54,073 nt of DNA from Paracoccaceae bacterium (GTDB taxonomy: Bacteria > Pseudomonadota > Alphaproteobacteria > Rhodobacterales > Rhodobacteraceae). The notes under the pieces are model-generated. The model was given only the letters and a program-made list of their open reading frames with translations, was not told where the DNA came from and did not search any database. A program made the translations under genes and the position numbers. Shown piece by piece: positions 1-8,735 of this stretch; position 1 is the first letter of the stretch; every line of letters begins with the position of its first letter. The DNA lies in NCBI GenBank assembly GCA_027484915.1, contig JAIXSA010000140.1, positions 1 to 54,073 on the forward strand, in the 5' to 3' direction.

Positions 1-1
1 C

Positions 2-334
2 GGCTTCATCCTGGTGCCGGCGATGATCTACCTTCTGGGGATGCCCACGAAGGTCGTGATCGGCACCTCGCTGTTCCAAATCATCTTCGTCACCAGTTTC
101 ACCACTGTGGCCCATGCGGTGAACAGCCAGACCGTCGACATGATGCTGGCGCTTCTTCTGATCCTGGGCGGCGTCGTCGGCGCGCAGATCGGCACACGGG
201 TCGGGGTCCGGCTCAAGGCCGAACAGCTGCGCATCCTGTTGTCGCTGCTGGTCCTGACCGTGTCGATCCGGATCGCGGTGGACCTGCTGGTCCAGCCGTC
301 CGAGCTTTATTCGGTCGCGGGGGTGCTGCCGTGA
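2..334 (+). CDS. TauE/SafE family membrane permease, C-terminal part
   Basis: This is the C-terminal end of a gene cut by the left edge of the window; the open frame runs from base 2. The 110 visible residues are almost entirely hydrophobic, with about three membrane helices separated by short polar turns. The stretch LILGGVVGAQIGTRVG followed by LRILLSLLVL is typical of the second repeat of TauE/SafE (COG0730) permeases, which export sulfite, sulfoacetate or related small organosulfur anions. The last codons overlap the GTG start of the next gene by four bases, so the two are translationally coupled. The substrate cannot be read from the sequence. Confidence 0.8.
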   Translation, partial: GFILVPAMIYLLGMPTKVVIGTSLFQIIFVTSFTTVAHAVNSQTVDMMLALLLILGGVVGAQIGTRVGVRLKAEQLRILLSLLVLTVSIRIAVDLLVQPSELYSVAGVLP

Positions 335-1092
335 TCCGCGCGCTTGCCGTGCTTCTGGCCCTGGCACTTCCCGCCGCCGCGCAAGAGGTGATCGTCGCCG
401 GGATGAGCCAGAACCGCGTGTCGATCACCGCCGACTTCGACGGCTCCGAGATCCTGATCTACGGGGCGGTCAAGCGCGACGCGCCTCCGCCCGAAGGCGC
501 GGGGGCGCTGGAGGTCATCGTCACGGTCGAGGGGCCATCGACGCCAGTAGCCGTACGGCGCAAGGACCGGGTGGCCGGGATCTGGATCAACAACGCCTCG
601 GTCCGCGTGGACAGCGCACCAAGCTTCTACGCCGTCGCCACCACCGGCCCCCTGGACCACATCCTGTCCGACGTCGACAACTTGCGCTACGGCATCACCA
701 TCGAACGGATGATCCGTGCCATCGGCATTTCGGACGAGGCGGACAAGGCCGGGGAGTTCGTGCTTGCGCTGTTGCGGGTGCGCACGAACGAAGGGCGCTA
801 CCGGGTGCTGGAGGGCAACGTCGAGCTGACCGAGGATACGCTGTTTCGCACCGACGTCGTGTTGCCCGCCAACCTGACCGAAGGCGAATACAAGGTCCGC
901 CTTTTCCTGCTACGCGACAAGCGGGTGATCGCCAGCCAGGAAAGGGTGATCGGCGTGCGGAAGGAAGGGCTGGAGCGGTTCATCTTCAACCTCGCGCAGG
1001 AGCAGCCGCTGATCTACGGGCTTGTGTCGCTGGTCCTGGCCGCGTTGGCCGGATGGGGGGCCTCGGCCGCGTTCCGGCTGATCCGGGTCTAG
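331..1092 (+). CDS. TIGR02186 family membrane-anchored protein
   Basis: The 253-residue product starts at a GTG that overlaps the stop of the TauE gene (GTGA). It has an N-terminal signal peptide (about residues 1-18, ending AAAQE), a long beta-rich periplasmic region with conserved-looking blocks such as VSITADFDGSEILIYGA, and one C-terminal membrane helix (about 228-248). This matches the TIGR02186 family, usually found next to TauE/SafE permeases in Rhodobacterales. The role is unknown; the coupling suggests it assists the permease. Its 3' end overlaps the convergent VOC gene by four bases, so no terminator fits between them. Confidence 0.8.
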   Translation: MIRALAVLLALALPAAAQEVIVAGMSQNRVSITADFDGSEILIYGAVKRDAPPPEGAGALEVIVTVEGPSTPVAVRRKDRVAGIWINNASVRVDSAPSFYAVATTGPLDHILSDVDNLRYGITIERMIRAIGISDEADKAGEFVLALLRVRTNEGRYRVLEGNVELTEDTLFRTDVVLPANLTEGEYKVRLFLLRDKRVIASQERVIGVRKEGLERFIFNLAQEQPLIYGLVSLVLAALAGWGASAAFRLIRV

Positions 1093-1568
1093 TCGGCCTC
1101 GGCCAGCAGCGCCTGCACGTCCAGCCGCCTGGTGAACATAGCCAGGGACCCGTCGGGGTTGCGGGGCCAGTCGGCCTCGGGCCGGTCGCGGTAGAGCTCT
1201 ACCCCGTTGCCGTCGGGGTCGTCCAGATACAGCGCCTCGGACACGCCATGATCGGAAGCGCCGGTAAGGGGGTGGCCCGCCTCTGCCAGACGTTTCAGGA
1301 CATTGGCCAGCGACTTGCGGTCGGGGAACAGGAAGGCGGTATGATAAAGGCCGGTATGGCCGGGCGGCGGCGGCGACCCGCCAAGGCTTTCCCAGGTGTT
1401 GAGACCGATGTGGTGGTGATAACCGCCGGCCGAAAGGAAGGCCGCCTGCGTGCCGTAGCGGGCCACAAGATCAAAGCCGAGCACGCCGGAATAGAAGGCA
1501 ATCGCCCGGTCCAGATCGGCGACCTTCAGGTGGACATGGCCAACGCGGGTTTCGGGAGGGAGTGACAT
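1089..1568 (-). CDS. VOC family (glyoxalase/extradiol dioxygenase fold) protein
   Basis: A 159-residue protein of the vicinal-oxygen-chelate superfamily. The opening GHVHLKVADLDRAIAFYSGVLGF is the standard first beta-alpha-beta unit, with a candidate metal ligand at His11 or His13. HHHIGLNTW in the middle and GVELYRDRP near the C-terminus supply the expected second His and the Glu ligand. It resembles CatE-like or YwbC-like single proteins with two betaalphabetabetabeta modules. The substrate cannot be assigned. Neighbours give no pathway clue: the upstream minus-strand gene is ubiK, 93 bases away. Confidence 0.8.
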   Translation of the reverse strand: MSLPPETRVGHVHLKVADLDRAIAFYSGVLGFDLVARYGTQAAFLSAGGYHHHIGLNTWESLGGSPPPPGHTGLYHTAFLFPDRKSLANVLKRLAEAGHPLTGASDHGVSEALYLDDPDGNGVELYRDRPEADWPRNPDGSLAMFTRRLDVQALLAEAD

Positions 1569-1661
1569 CGCGGGGCACCTTCCTGCAGCATCGCCCTGAC
1601 TTTACCCCACCAACCGCAGCAGGCCTACAGGCTTTTCCGCACAGGTCCGGTGCAGGGCGAT

Positions 1662-1919
1662 CTAGCCCTTCGTCTTCGCCAACGCCGCTTCCAAGGCGGC
1701 AATCCGGGCTTCCAGCGCCGCGTTTTCCTCACGCGCCTTCTGCGCCATCGCGCGGGCAGCGTCGAACTCTTCGCGCGTCACGAAATCGCGGTCGGCCATC
1801 CAGCGGTCGATCCAGCTTTTCATCGCGGTCTCGGCCTCGGTCTTGGCACCCTGGGCCACGCCCATCGCGTTGGTCATGAGCTGGCTCATGTCGTCGAAGA
1901 ACTTGTTGCGGGTCTGCAT
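1662..1919 (-). CDS. ubiK: Accessory factor UbiK family protein (BMFP domain)
   Basis: An 85-residue protein that starts at the ATG at 1919, preceded by the Shine-Dalgarno-like AGGAGG; longer open frame upstream is not needed. The N-terminus (MQTRNKFFDDMSQLMTNA) is amphipathic and the C-terminus is a coiled coil (about 46-82, TREEFDAARAMAQKAREE...LEARIAALEAALA). This is the layout of UbiK/YqiC, a membrane-associated trimeric coiled coil that supports aerobic ubiquinone biosynthesis through the Ubi complex. It lies divergent from lgt across 114 bases, an arrangement I regard as typical of Rhodobacteraceae. Confidence 0.82.
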   Translation of the reverse strand: MQTRNKFFDDMSQLMTNAMGVAQGAKTEAETAMKSWIDRWMADRDFVTREEFDAARAMAQKAREENAALEARIAALEAALAKTKG

Positions 1920-2033
1920 TGGGGCCTCCTGCGCTTCACCCCTATATGGCCCCGCCCTGCGCGCAGGGCAAGGCACGGTTGACATCCGAACCCCCGCCCG
2001 CGACAAGCGGTCACAAAGCTGCACAGGGCCCGC

Positions 2034-2903
2034 ATGATCCCGTTTCCCGACATTTCGCCCAACCTGATCGAGGTCGAGCTGTTCGGCTTCACCCTTGCGC
2101 TGCGCTGGTATGCGCTGGCCTATATCACGGGGCTCTTGTTCGGCTGGTGGATCATCCTGCGGGCGATCAGGACGCCGCGGCTTTGGGCGGGTGACCCGCC
2201 ATTGACGGCCGAGCAGGTGGAGCGGTTCTTCACCTGGGTCGTCCTTGGGGTGATCCTGGGCGGGCGGCTTGGCTATGTGATCTTCTACGAACCCGATGTC
2301 TACCTGGCCGAACCCTGGCGCATTCCCTTCGTCTGGGAGGGCGGGATGTCCTTCCACGGCGGGTTTGCCGGGGTGGTCGTGGCCGGGATCTGGTTCTGTC
2401 GGCGCGAGAAGATCCCGATGCTGTCGATGGGGGACCTTCTCGCAGTCGCCGCACCGCTGGGCCTTGCCTTGGGCCGCCTGTCAAACTTCGTCAACGCCGA
2501 GCTTTGGGGCCGTCCGACCAACCTGCCCTGGGGCGTGATCTTCCCCGGCACCGCCGCGCAGACCTGCGAGGGGGTCTCCGGCCTGTGCGCGCGCCATCCG
2601 AGCCAGCTTTATCAGGCGGCGCTGGAGGGGTTCCTGCTGCTGGCCGTGCTTCTGTGGCTGGCCTTCCGGCGGGACTGGTTCCGGCGGCCCGGCGCGCTGA
2701 TGGGGGTCTTTCTTGTCGGCTACGGCATTGCGCGCTTCCTGGTGGAGTTCGTCCGCCAGCCCGACGCGCAGTTCGTCTCGCCCGGCAACCCGATTGGCTG
2801 GGCCGTCCAGTTCGGGACGGTCGGCCTGACGATGGGCCAGCTTCTGTCGCTGCCGATGATCGCGGCGGGGCTGTGGTTCGTCTTCCGCGCAAGGCAGGCA
2901 TGA
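2034..2903 (+). CDS. lgt: Prolipoprotein diacylglyceryl transferase Lgt
   Basis: Transfers diacylglycerol from phosphatidylglycerol to the lipobox cysteine of prolipoproteins in the inner membrane. The 289-residue product has about seven membrane helices. It carries the Lgt signature [16 protein letters not shown] (about 147-162) and the MSFHGG block with His108, which corresponds to the essential histidine of the E. coli enzyme. Length is normal for the family. Its stop overlaps the ATG of the methyltransferase gene (ATGA), so lgt, midA and pgeF form one coupled operon. Confidence 0.96.
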   Translation: MIPFPDISPNLIEVELFGFTLALRWYALAYITGLLFGWWIILRAIRTPRLWAGDPPLTAEQVERFFTWVVLGVILGGRLGYVIFYEPDVYLAEPWRIPFVWEGGMSFHGGFAGVVVAGIWFCRREKIPMLSMGDLLAVAAPLGLALGRLSNFVNAELWGRPTNLPWGVIFPGTAAQTCEGVSGLCARHPSQLYQAALEGFLLLAVLLWLAFRRDWFRRPGALMGVFLVGYGIARFLVEFVRQPDAQFVSPGNPIGWAVQFGTVGLTMGQLLSLPMIAAGLWFVFRARQA

Positions 2904-3955
2904 CGCCGCTTGCCCGTCTTCTGGTTCAGCGCATCCGCGAGACCGGGCCGATCACCGTGGCGGACTACATGGCCGAGTGTCTGCTGCATCCCGTCCACGG
3001 CTATTACACCACGCGCGATCCGTTCGGTGCGGCGGGCGATTTCATCACGGCGCCCGAAATCAGCCAGATGTTCGGCGAGCTTCTGGGGCTGGCGCTTGCC
3101 CAGTCCTGGCTTGACCGGGGGTCGCCCAAGCCCTTCACCCTGGCCGAACTTGGCCCAGGTCGGGGCACGCTGATGGCCGATATCCTGCGTGCAACCCGGG
3201 GCGTTCCCGGCTTTCATGCCGCAGTCCAACTCGTGCTGGTCGAGGCGTCGCCGGTGCTGCGCCAGATGCAGCAGCAGACGATTAGCCGGGTCGCCGACCT
3301 TGGGCCGCGATGGATCGAAGCCGCAGGGGATCTGCCCGAGCAACCCCTGTTTCTAGTGGCAAACGAGTTCTTCGATGCCCTGCCGATCCACCAGTTCCAG
3401 TCTGTGAACGGCGCATGGCATGAACGCCTGATCGGCTTGCGCGACGATGCCCTGACCTTCGGACTGGCCGAAGGACCGACCCTTCCCGGCACCCTTGCCA
3501 CGCAGCAAAAAAAAGATGGCCTGATCATCGAAGAGGGGCGCATCGCCCGCCTCATCATGCGGCAAGTGCAGACTCGGCTGGACCATCACGGCGGACTTGC
3601 GCTGGTCGTGGACTATGGCGGCTGGCGGTCGCGAGGGGACACGTTGCAGGCGCTGCGGGCCCATGCCTTCGACGACCCCCTTGCCCATCCTGGCGAGGCC
3701 GACCTGACCGCGCATGTCGACTTCGAGCCGCTGGCCGAGCAGCAGCCGTATTTCTACACCACGCAGGGCGAGTTCCTGACCCGCCTTGGCATCGACGCCA
3801 GGGCTGGCCGACTGGCGCAGCGCCTTTCCGGGCCCGCCCTGGAAAGCCACCTTGCCGCGCATCGGCGCTTGACCCATCCTGAAGAAATGGGTTCGTTGTT
3901 CAAGGTGCTGGCCGTCACGTCTGCCGGCGCCCCACCGCCCCCCGGATTCGCCTGA
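2900..3955 (+). CDS. MidA/NDUFAF7-type SAM-dependent methyltransferase
   Basis: The 351-residue protein starts at the ATG overlapping the lgt stop. It belongs to the DUF185/MidA family (COG1565), bacterial relatives of mitochondrial NDUFAF7, which methylates an arginine of a complex I subunit. Visible landmarks are the family N-terminus [21 protein letters not shown], the SAM-binding ELGPGRGT (83-90), and the [14 protein letters not shown] block around residues 152-165. Whether the bacterial enzyme has the same target is inference. The position between lgt and pgeF is common in Rhodobacteraceae. Confidence 0.88.
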   Translation: MTPLARLLVQRIRETGPITVADYMAECLLHPVHGYYTTRDPFGAAGDFITAPEISQMFGELLGLALAQSWLDRGSPKPFTLAELGPGRGTLMADILRATRGVPGFHAAVQLVLVEASPVLRQMQQQTISRVADLGPRWIEAAGDLPEQPLFLVANEFFDALPIHQFQSVNGAWHERLIGLRDDALTFGLAEGPTLPGTLATQQKKDGLIIEEGRIARLIMRQVQTRLDHHGGLALVVDYGGWRSRGDTLQALRAHAFDDPLAHPGEADLTAHVDFEPLAEQQPYFYTTQGEFLTRLGIDARAGRLAQRLSGPALESHLAAHRRLTHPEEMGSLFKVLAVTSAGAPPPPGFA

Positions 3956-4713
3956 TGCCCACCACGCTGGAAACCATCACCTCCGACGCGCTGCAAGCCC
4001 GCCACGGCTTTTTCACCCGCAAGGGTGGGGCGTCTTCGGGCATCTTTGCGGGGCTGAACTGCGGCACGGGGTCTTCGGACCAGACCGAGATCGTGGCGAT
4101 CAACCGCGCCAGGGTGGCTGAAGCGATGGGTGTCGGAGCCGAGGCGCTGGTGACCGTGCATCAGGTCCATTCCGCCAGGGCGATCCCGGTCACCGGCCCG
4201 CTGTCGATCCGGCCTGAAGCCGATGCGCTGGTCACCGACCGCCCGGGTGTGCTCTTGGCGGTCCTGACCGCCGACTGTCAGCCCGTCCTCTTTGCCGACC
4301 CCGAGGCCAAGGTGGTCGGCACCGCCCATGCCGGGTGGCGCGGCGCGGTGGACGGGGTGCTGGAGGCCACGCTCGACGCGATGGAGGCGCTTGGCGCGCG
4401 GCGGTCGCACATCACCGCCGTGATCGGCCCGACGATAAGCCAGTCCGCCTACGAGGTCGGCCCCGAATTCTTCGACCGCTTCCGCGCCGAGGACGAGGCG
4501 AACACCCGCTTCTTCGCACATGGTCCCAGCGACCGGATGCTGTTCGACCTGCCCAGCTATGGCCTTTTCCGGCTGCGCAACGCAGGGGTGAAGGAAGCGC
4601 TGTGGACCGGACACTGCACTTACCGCGATCCGGCCCGCTTTTTTTCCTATCGGAGAACAACGCATGCCGGAGAGGCGGATTATGGTCGACTCATCTCGGT
4701 AATCCGCCTCTAA
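3955..4713 (+). CDS. pgeF: Purine nucleoside phosphorylase/laccase-domain protein (YfiH family)
   Basis: The 252-residue protein starts at an ATG sharing one base with the midA stop. It has the metal-binding triad of the YfiH/DUF152 family: His72 (VHQVHS), Cys108 (TADCQPV) and His125 (HAGWRG), plus a C-terminal CTYRDPARFFSYRR block. The family was first called multicopper polyphenol oxidase; later work describes purine nucleoside phosphorylase/adenosine deaminase activity and, in E. coli, a role as an editing hydrolase in peptidoglycan synthesis (PgeF). The exact role here is open. It ends the lgt-midA-pgeF operon. Confidence 0.9.
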   Translation: MPTTLETITSDALQARHGFFTRKGGASSGIFAGLNCGTGSSDQTEIVAINRARVAEAMGVGAEALVTVHQVHSARAIPVTGPLSIRPEADALVTDRPGVLLAVLTADCQPVLFADPEAKVVGTAHAGWRGAVDGVLEATLDAMEALGARRSHITAVIGPTISQSAYEVGPEFFDRFRAEDEANTRFFAHGPSDRMLFDLPSYGLFRLRNAGVKEALWTGHCTYRDPARFFSYRRTTHAGEADYGRLISVIRL

Positions 4714-4823
4714 TCCGTCTTTATGGGGCGTGAAAAAGCCCTGATTGCTGCACCGCACTTCCCCAACCTTGCCGCAATCGCCGGTCAAGCATACGCCAAC
4801 AGGTTGTATTGCGGGGGGTTCCG

Positions 4824-5021
4824 ATGATCATCCAGATGAAGACCAAGCGCCGCTGGATCCTCTCGATCCTCGAAACGGTTGGCGACGGCGAGGACACCCG
4901 CATCGTCGCACGCGCCACCGCCCGCCAGACGACGGGGCGCACGGCGATGGTATCCGGTCAGAAGGGCTTTGCGATGCGCCTGAAGACTGCGACCCGGCAA
5001 GTGTCGGACGCGTCGCGCTGA
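4824..5021 (+). CDS. Small basic hypothetical protein
   Basis: I do not recognise this 65-residue product. I take the ATG at 4824, which has a G-rich potential ribosome site just upstream (GGGGGG at 4812-4818); an in-frame TTG at 4809 is less likely. The protein is strongly basic (MKTKRRWILSILE at the start, many Arg and Lys later), without a signal peptide or membrane helix. The rest is rich in Thr, Ala and Gly. It stands alone, 110 bases after pgeF, and its 3' end meets the convergent lrp gene after six bases. It could be a small nucleic-acid-binding protein, but nothing shows it. Confidence 0.55.
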   Translation: MIIQMKTKRRWILSILETVGDGEDTRIVARATARQTTGRTAMVSGQKGFAMRLKTATRQVSDASR

Positions 5022-5027
5022 TCCGGC

Positions 5028-5528
5028 TCAGGCGTTCTTCGCCAGCCGCGCTTCCAGAACATCGAACGGCAGACCGGGCTCATCCTTCGCACAGCGGATG
5101 ACGAGGCTGGTCTTCACGTTTGCGACGTGGTCGGCCTTCAGCAGTTCCTCGGTCAGGAAGCTTTGGAAGGTCGACAGGTCGGGCGAGACGCATTTCAGGA
5201 TGAAATCGATCTCGCCGTTCAGCATGTGACATTCCCTAACCAGGGGCCAGGCCCGGCACCGGGCCTCGAAGGTCGCAAGGTCGGCCTCAGCCTGCGAGTT
5301 CAGGCGGACCATCGCGAAGACCTGGACCTCGAATCCCAGTTCCCGGGCATTGATGTCGGCGTGGTAGCCACGGATGAAGCCCTGCTCCTCCAGCCCACGC
5401 ACGCGGCGCAGGCAGGGCGGGGCCGAGATGCCCACCCGGCTGGCCAGCTCGACGTTGGTCATGCGCCCGTCGGCCTGCAGCTCGGCCAGGATCTGACGGT
5501 CGATGGGATCAAGCTTGTGCGCGGCCAT
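5028..5528 (-). CDS. Lrp/AsnC family transcriptional regulator
   Basis: A 166-residue regulator; the start at 5528 is set by the site GGAGG a few bases upstream and by the family-typical opening MAAHKLDPIDRQILAELQ. Residues 1-60 form the winged helix-turn-helix (MTNVELASRVGISAPPCLRRV is the HTH core). Residues about 66-150 form the RAM effector domain. It lies divergent from trxB across 166 bases, a pairing that recurs in Alphaproteobacteria, so it may control trxB or itself. The effector, probably an amino acid, is unknown. Confidence 0.92.
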   Translation of the reverse strand: MAAHKLDPIDRQILAELQADGRMTNVELASRVGISAPPCLRRVRGLEEQGFIRGYHADINARELGFEVQVFAMVRLNSQAEADLATFEARCRAWPLVRECHMLNGEIDFILKCVSPDLSTFQSFLTEELLKADHVANVKTSLVIRCAKDEPGLPFDVLEARLAKNA

Positions 5529-5694
5529 GGTGCCTCCGTTCTGCGCCTTACTTACGCGGCGGGCGCCCTCTGCGCAATAATATTTCAACGACGCGCAAGA
5601 AAACCTTCCCTTGCCGGGCGTGCAACCCCGCCATGCGGGGGCTTTCCGCCCCCCGCGCGCATGGATATATCGGGTCCGACAGATGGGGGACGAC

Positions 5695-6633
5695 ATGGGC
5701 GAGACGCGGCACACCAAGGTTCTGATCATCGGCTCTGGCCCCGCCGGGTACACGGCGGCGGTCTATTCGGCCCGCGCGATGCTGCAGCCGCTGCTGATCC
5801 AGGGGTTGCAGCCGGGCGGGCAGCTGACCGTCACGACCGAGGTCGAGAACTGGCCCGGCGACCACACGGTGCAGGGTCCTGACCTTATGGTGCGGATGGA
5901 GGAACATGCCAAGGCGATGGGGGCCGAGGTGATCTCGGACTACATCACCAGCCTGGACCTGTCGAAGCGTCCCTTCACTGCGACGGCGGACAGCGGGACG
6001 ACCTATACGGCGGACGCGGTGATCCTGGCGACGGGCGCGCAGGCAAAATGGCTCGGGCTGCCAAGCGAGGAGAAGTTCAAGGGTTTCGGCGTGTCGGCCT
6101 GCGCGACCTGCGACGGGTTCTTCTACCGGGGCAAGGAGGTCGTGGTGATCGGGGGCGGGAACACGGCGGTCGAGGAGGCGCTGTTCCTGACCAACTTCGC
6201 GTCGAAGGTGACGCTGATCCACCGGCGGGATTCCCTGCGGGCCGAGAAGATCATGCAGGACCGGCTGTTCAAGCACCCGAAGATCGCGGTGGTCTGGGAC
6301 AGCGAGGTGACCGAGGTTGTCGGGACCGAGTCCCCCTTGGGGGTGACGGCGGTGAAGACGCGTAACCTGAAGACCGGGGTGGAGGGAGAGATTCCCTGCG
6401 CCGGGTTCTTCGTCGCCATCGGGCATGCTCCGGCGTCGGAGCTGGTGAAGGACCAGCTGCCGCTGCATTCGGGGGGCTATGTGGTGGTGGAGCCGGGGTC
6501 GACGCGGACGGCGATTCCGGGCGTCTTCGCGGCTGGTGACCTGACCGACCACATCTACCGGCAGGCGGTGACCAGTGCCGGGATGGGCTGCATGGCGGCC
6601 CTGGATGCCGAGAAGTTCCTGGCCGGGCATTGA
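5695..6633 (+). CDS. trxB: Thioredoxin-disulfide reductase
   Basis: A 312-residue NADPH-dependent flavoenzyme that reduces thioredoxin in the cytoplasm. It has the FAD-binding GSGPAG (13-18), the redox-active CATC (Cys136-Cys139), the NADPH-binding [14 protein letters not shown] and the C-terminal FAD block [11 protein letters not shown] chose the ATG at 5695 because GGGGGA lies five bases upstream; the ATG at 5683 in the same frame lacks such a site and would add four residues. The leader contains a GCGGGGG/CCCCCGC hairpin at 5635-5656. A hairpin sits right after the stop. Confidence 0.96.
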   Translation: MGETRHTKVLIIGSGPAGYTAAVYSARAMLQPLLIQGLQPGGQLTVTTEVENWPGDHTVQGPDLMVRMEEHAKAMGAEVISDYITSLDLSKRPFTATADSGTTYTADAVILATGAQAKWLGLPSEEKFKGFGVSACATCDGFFYRGKEVVVIGGGNTAVEEALFLTNFASKVTLIHRRDSLRAEKIMQDRLFKHPKIAVVWDSEVTEVVGTESPLGVTAVKTRNLKTGVEGEIPCAGFFVAIGHAPASELVKDQLPLHSGGYVVVEPGSTRTAIPGVFAAGDLTDHIYRQAVTSAGMGCMAALDAEKFLAGH

Positions 6634-6636
6634 GGG

Positions 6637-6657
6637 CTGCCCGCGCGTGGGCAGGTT
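6637..6657 (+). terminator. Terminator-like hairpin after trxB
   Basis: Three bases after the trxB stop, CTGCCC and GGGCAG form a six-base stem around GCGCGT, followed by GTTT. It is short and the T run is weak, so it may only slow transcription. Confidence 0.45.
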
Positions 6658-6714
6658 TACGGCCCTTTGGGAATCAAGGGGTTGGCCGTGGGCGTTCAGG
6701 GATTGTTAACTTGT

Positions 6715-6764
6715 GCTCCTCGTGTGCCTTCGGCTTCTCGTCGCAAGCGAGGAGCGCCGAAGGC
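6715..6764. terminator. Interleaved inverted repeats between trxB and the ATPase gene
   Basis: Two perfect inverted repeats interleave here: GCTCCTCG (6715-6722) with CGAGGAGC (6748-6755), and GCCTTCGGC (6726-6734) with GCCGAAGGC (6756-6764). They cannot both form fully in one RNA, so two alternative folds exist. The site is at the junction of two convergent genes, where a bidirectional terminator is expected, but there is no clear T run on either side. Confidence 0.35.
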
Positions 6765-6781
6765 GAAGACGAGCGGAACCG

Positions 6782-7831
6782 TCAGCGCAGCCGCTGGCCA
6801 TCCTTGTCGAACAGCATCGCATCACGCGCGTCGAAGCTGAGGCCGACCTTGGCGCCGGGCTCCAGGCTCACCTGGTCATGGCGTTCGACGATCAGCTTTT
6901 CGCCTGAGGGCGCGGTGAGGTGCACGTAGGAGACCCCACCCAAGGCTTCGGTCAGTTCGACCCGGTGCGTGTCGCCCGGCCCGATCTTCAGATGCTGCGG
7001 GCGGAGGCCAACCGTGATTTCGGCACCCTTGGCGGGGAGACCAACAGTCGTCGAAACCGGTCCAAGGCCCTTTGTCGCGACGAAGCCGACCTCGGCCACC
7101 CCCGCCACGAAGTTCATCGCGGGCGAGCCGATGAAACCTGCCACGAACTTGTTGTCTGGGTTGTTGTAGAGGTCCAGGGGCTTGCCCACCTGCTCGATCC
7201 GGCCCGCCCGCAACACGACGATCTTGTCGGCGAGCGTCATCGCCTCGACCTGGTCATGGGTGACGTAGATCATCGTGGCGCCGATCTCGCGGTGGAGGCG
7301 GGCGATTTCGACGCGCATTTCAACCCGCAGCTCGGCGTCGAGGTTCGAGAGCGGCTCGTCGAACAGGAACACCTCTGGCCCCCGCACGATGGCGCGACCG
7401 ATGGCGACGCGCTGGCGCTGGCCGCCGGACAGGGCCTTGGGCTTGCGCTCCAGAAGCGGTTCCAGCTTCAGGATGCGGGCGGCCTCGGCGACCTTGCGGT
7501 CGATCTCGGCCTTGGGGTGGCCCGTCATCTTCAGGCCAAAGCCCATGTTTTCCGCCACGGTCATGTGGGGATAGAGGGCGTAGGTCTGGAAAACCATCGC
7601 AACGCCGCGTTCCGAGGGGTCGATGTAGGTCACGTCCTTTGCGCCGATGCGGATGGCACCCGACGAAGTTTCCTCCAGCCCCGCGATCATCCGCAGAAGC
7701 GTCGACTTCCCGCAGCCCGAGGGGCCGACGAAGACGCAGAATTCACCGTCCTCCACCGTCAGGTTGACCCCGTGGATCACCTGCACGTCGCCAAATCGCT
7801 TGACGACTTTCTCCAGCGTAACGCCTGTCAT
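6782..7831 (-). CDS. ugpC: Carbohydrate ABC transporter ATP-binding protein (UgpC/MsmK type)
   Basis: A 349-residue ABC ATPase that should power the sugar permeases encoded at 10062-11829. It shows Walker [10 protein letters not shown] (36-44), the Q-loop in [14 protein letters not shown], the signature [10 protein letters not shown], Walker [13 protein letters not shown] and the switch His in [16 protein letters not shown]-terminal TOBE/MalK-type regulatory domain follows (about 240-349). The ATG at 7831 has the strong site GGGGGAGGAAAA before it; the frame stays open upstream, but I do not use it. It lies 13 bases behind iclR and is probably cotranscribed with it. The symbol reflects family annotation rather than proven glycerol-phosphate transport. 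Confidence 0.9.
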   Translation of the reverse strand: MTGVTLEKVVKRFGDVQVIHGVNLTVEDGEFCVFVGPSGCGKSTLLRMIAGLEETSSGAIRIGAKDVTYIDPSERGVAMVFQTYALYPHMTVAENMGFGLKMTGHPKAEIDRKVAEAARILKLEPLLERKPKALSGGQRQRVAIGRAIVRGPEVFLFDEPLSNLDAELRVEMRVEIARLHREIGATMIYVTHDQVEAMTLADKIVVLRAGRIEQVGKPLDLYNNPDNKFVAGFIGSPAMNFVAGVAEVGFVATKGLGPVSTTVGLPAKGAEITVGLRPQHLKIGPGDTHRVELTEALGGVSYVHLTAPSGEKLIVERHDQVSLEPGAKVGLSFDARDAMLFDKDGQRLR

Positions 7832-7844
7832 AATTTTCCTCCCC

Positions 7845-8630
7845 CTAAACCTGTTCCGGAAAGCGCCAGCTTTCCGCTTCCGCAGCGATCTTCGCCGCAA
7901 TGTCCTTGATCATCGGCGCCTGGGCCCCAAGTGCGTCCAAAGTCGTCCGCGCCGTGGTCGAGGTGACCGACAATGCGCCCATCACCCGCCCGGCCCGCGA
8001 GCGAATCGGCACGGCGCAGCAGATGATTCCCGTCTCGTGCTCTTCAGCGTCCCAGGCGTGGCCGCGTTTGCGAATCGCCTCGAGCTCGGCCAGGAGCGCC
8101 TCGCGGCTGGCCAGAGTATGGGGCGTGAAGCGGTGGAAGGACTGGCGGGCCAGGGCTGCCTCCAGCGCCTCGGGCGGGAGGTAAGCGAGCATCGCCTTGC
8201 CGACACCCGTGCAATAGGCGGGGCCGACCTTGCCAGCCTGCGCGAACATCTCGACCGGCTTTGCGGCGTTGCGTTTGTCGACGTAAAGGACCTGGCCCAA
8301 GTCCATCTGCGCCAGGTGGATCGTCTCGCCGGTTTCGCGTGCCAATTCATCAAGATAGGGCCGCGCGATGGGCGCGAGCGAGGATTGCGCCCAGGCCGCA
8401 TGCGCCAGACGGACAAGGCGGACGCCCAGCGCATAGCTTCCCGTTTCGGGGTCAAGCGTCAGCATCCCCTGATGGGTCAGGGTCTGCAAAAGACGGTAAA
8501 GCGTGGCCTTGGGATAGTCGGCCTGGGCCAGGATATCGGAAAAGCGCACGGGGCGGCCGAAGCCTGCCACCATGTCCAAGACGTCCAGCGCCTTGCCGAC
8601 GGTTCCGTCTGCGTGCCCCTCCGCTCCCAC
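7845..8630 (-). CDS. IclR family transcriptional regulator of the galactoside island
   Basis: A 261-residue regulator. I chose the GTG at 8630 (opening [18 protein letters not shown]) because GGGAGGGAG lies just before it; an in-frame ATG at 8696 would add 22 residues without family similarity. Residues about 10-75 are the winged HTH ([22 protein letters not shown]) and about 85-255 the IclR effector domain ([31 protein letters not shown]). It lies divergent from the transporter/glycosidase operon, and the space between holds two palindromes. It is probably the local repressor or activator, with a galactose or galactonate derivative as a plausible but unproven effector. Confidence 0.9.
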   Translation of the reverse strand: MGAEGHADGTVGKALDVLDMVAGFGRPVRFSDILAQADYPKATLYRLLQTLTHQGMLTLDPETGSYALGVRLVRLAHAAWAQSSLAPIARPYLDELARETGETIHLAQMDLGQVLYVDKRNAAKPVEMFAQAGKVGPAYCTGVGKAMLAYLPPEALEAALARQSFHRFTPHTLASREALLAELEAIRKRGHAWDAEEHETGIICCAVPIRSRAGRVMGALSVTSTTARTTLDALGAQAPMIKDIAAKIAAEAESWRFPEQV

Positions 8631-8654
8631 CGGCTCCCTCCCAGAACGTGGTTG

Positions 8655-8719
8655 TTGACAGGATAGACGATAGCCGACATAGTTTTCAATATTCAAGACT
8701 TAGTTTCGAATAGTGAAAC
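8655..8719 (+). promoter_or_regulatory. Putative promoter and IclR operators of the galactoside operon
   Basis: A sigma70-like promoter can be read as TTGACA (8655-8660), 17 bases, CATAGT (8678-8683). An imperfect 18-base palindrome centred on AATATT (8682-8699, 14 of 18 positions symmetric) overlaps the -10 and start region. A second inverted repeat, GTTTC-7-GAAAC (8703-8719), lies just downstream. This is where a repressor would block transcription. Assigning it to the adjacent IclR protein is inference. Confidence 0.5.
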
Positions 8720-8735
8720 CAAACGGGAGGAAACC

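Noticed and set aside
1590-1661. Nine-base inverted repeat ATCGCCCTG (1590-1598) with CAGGGCGAT (1653-1661)
   Set aside because: The arms are 54 bases apart and the right arm touches the ubiK stop region; no supporting structure or T run, so chance is likely enough.
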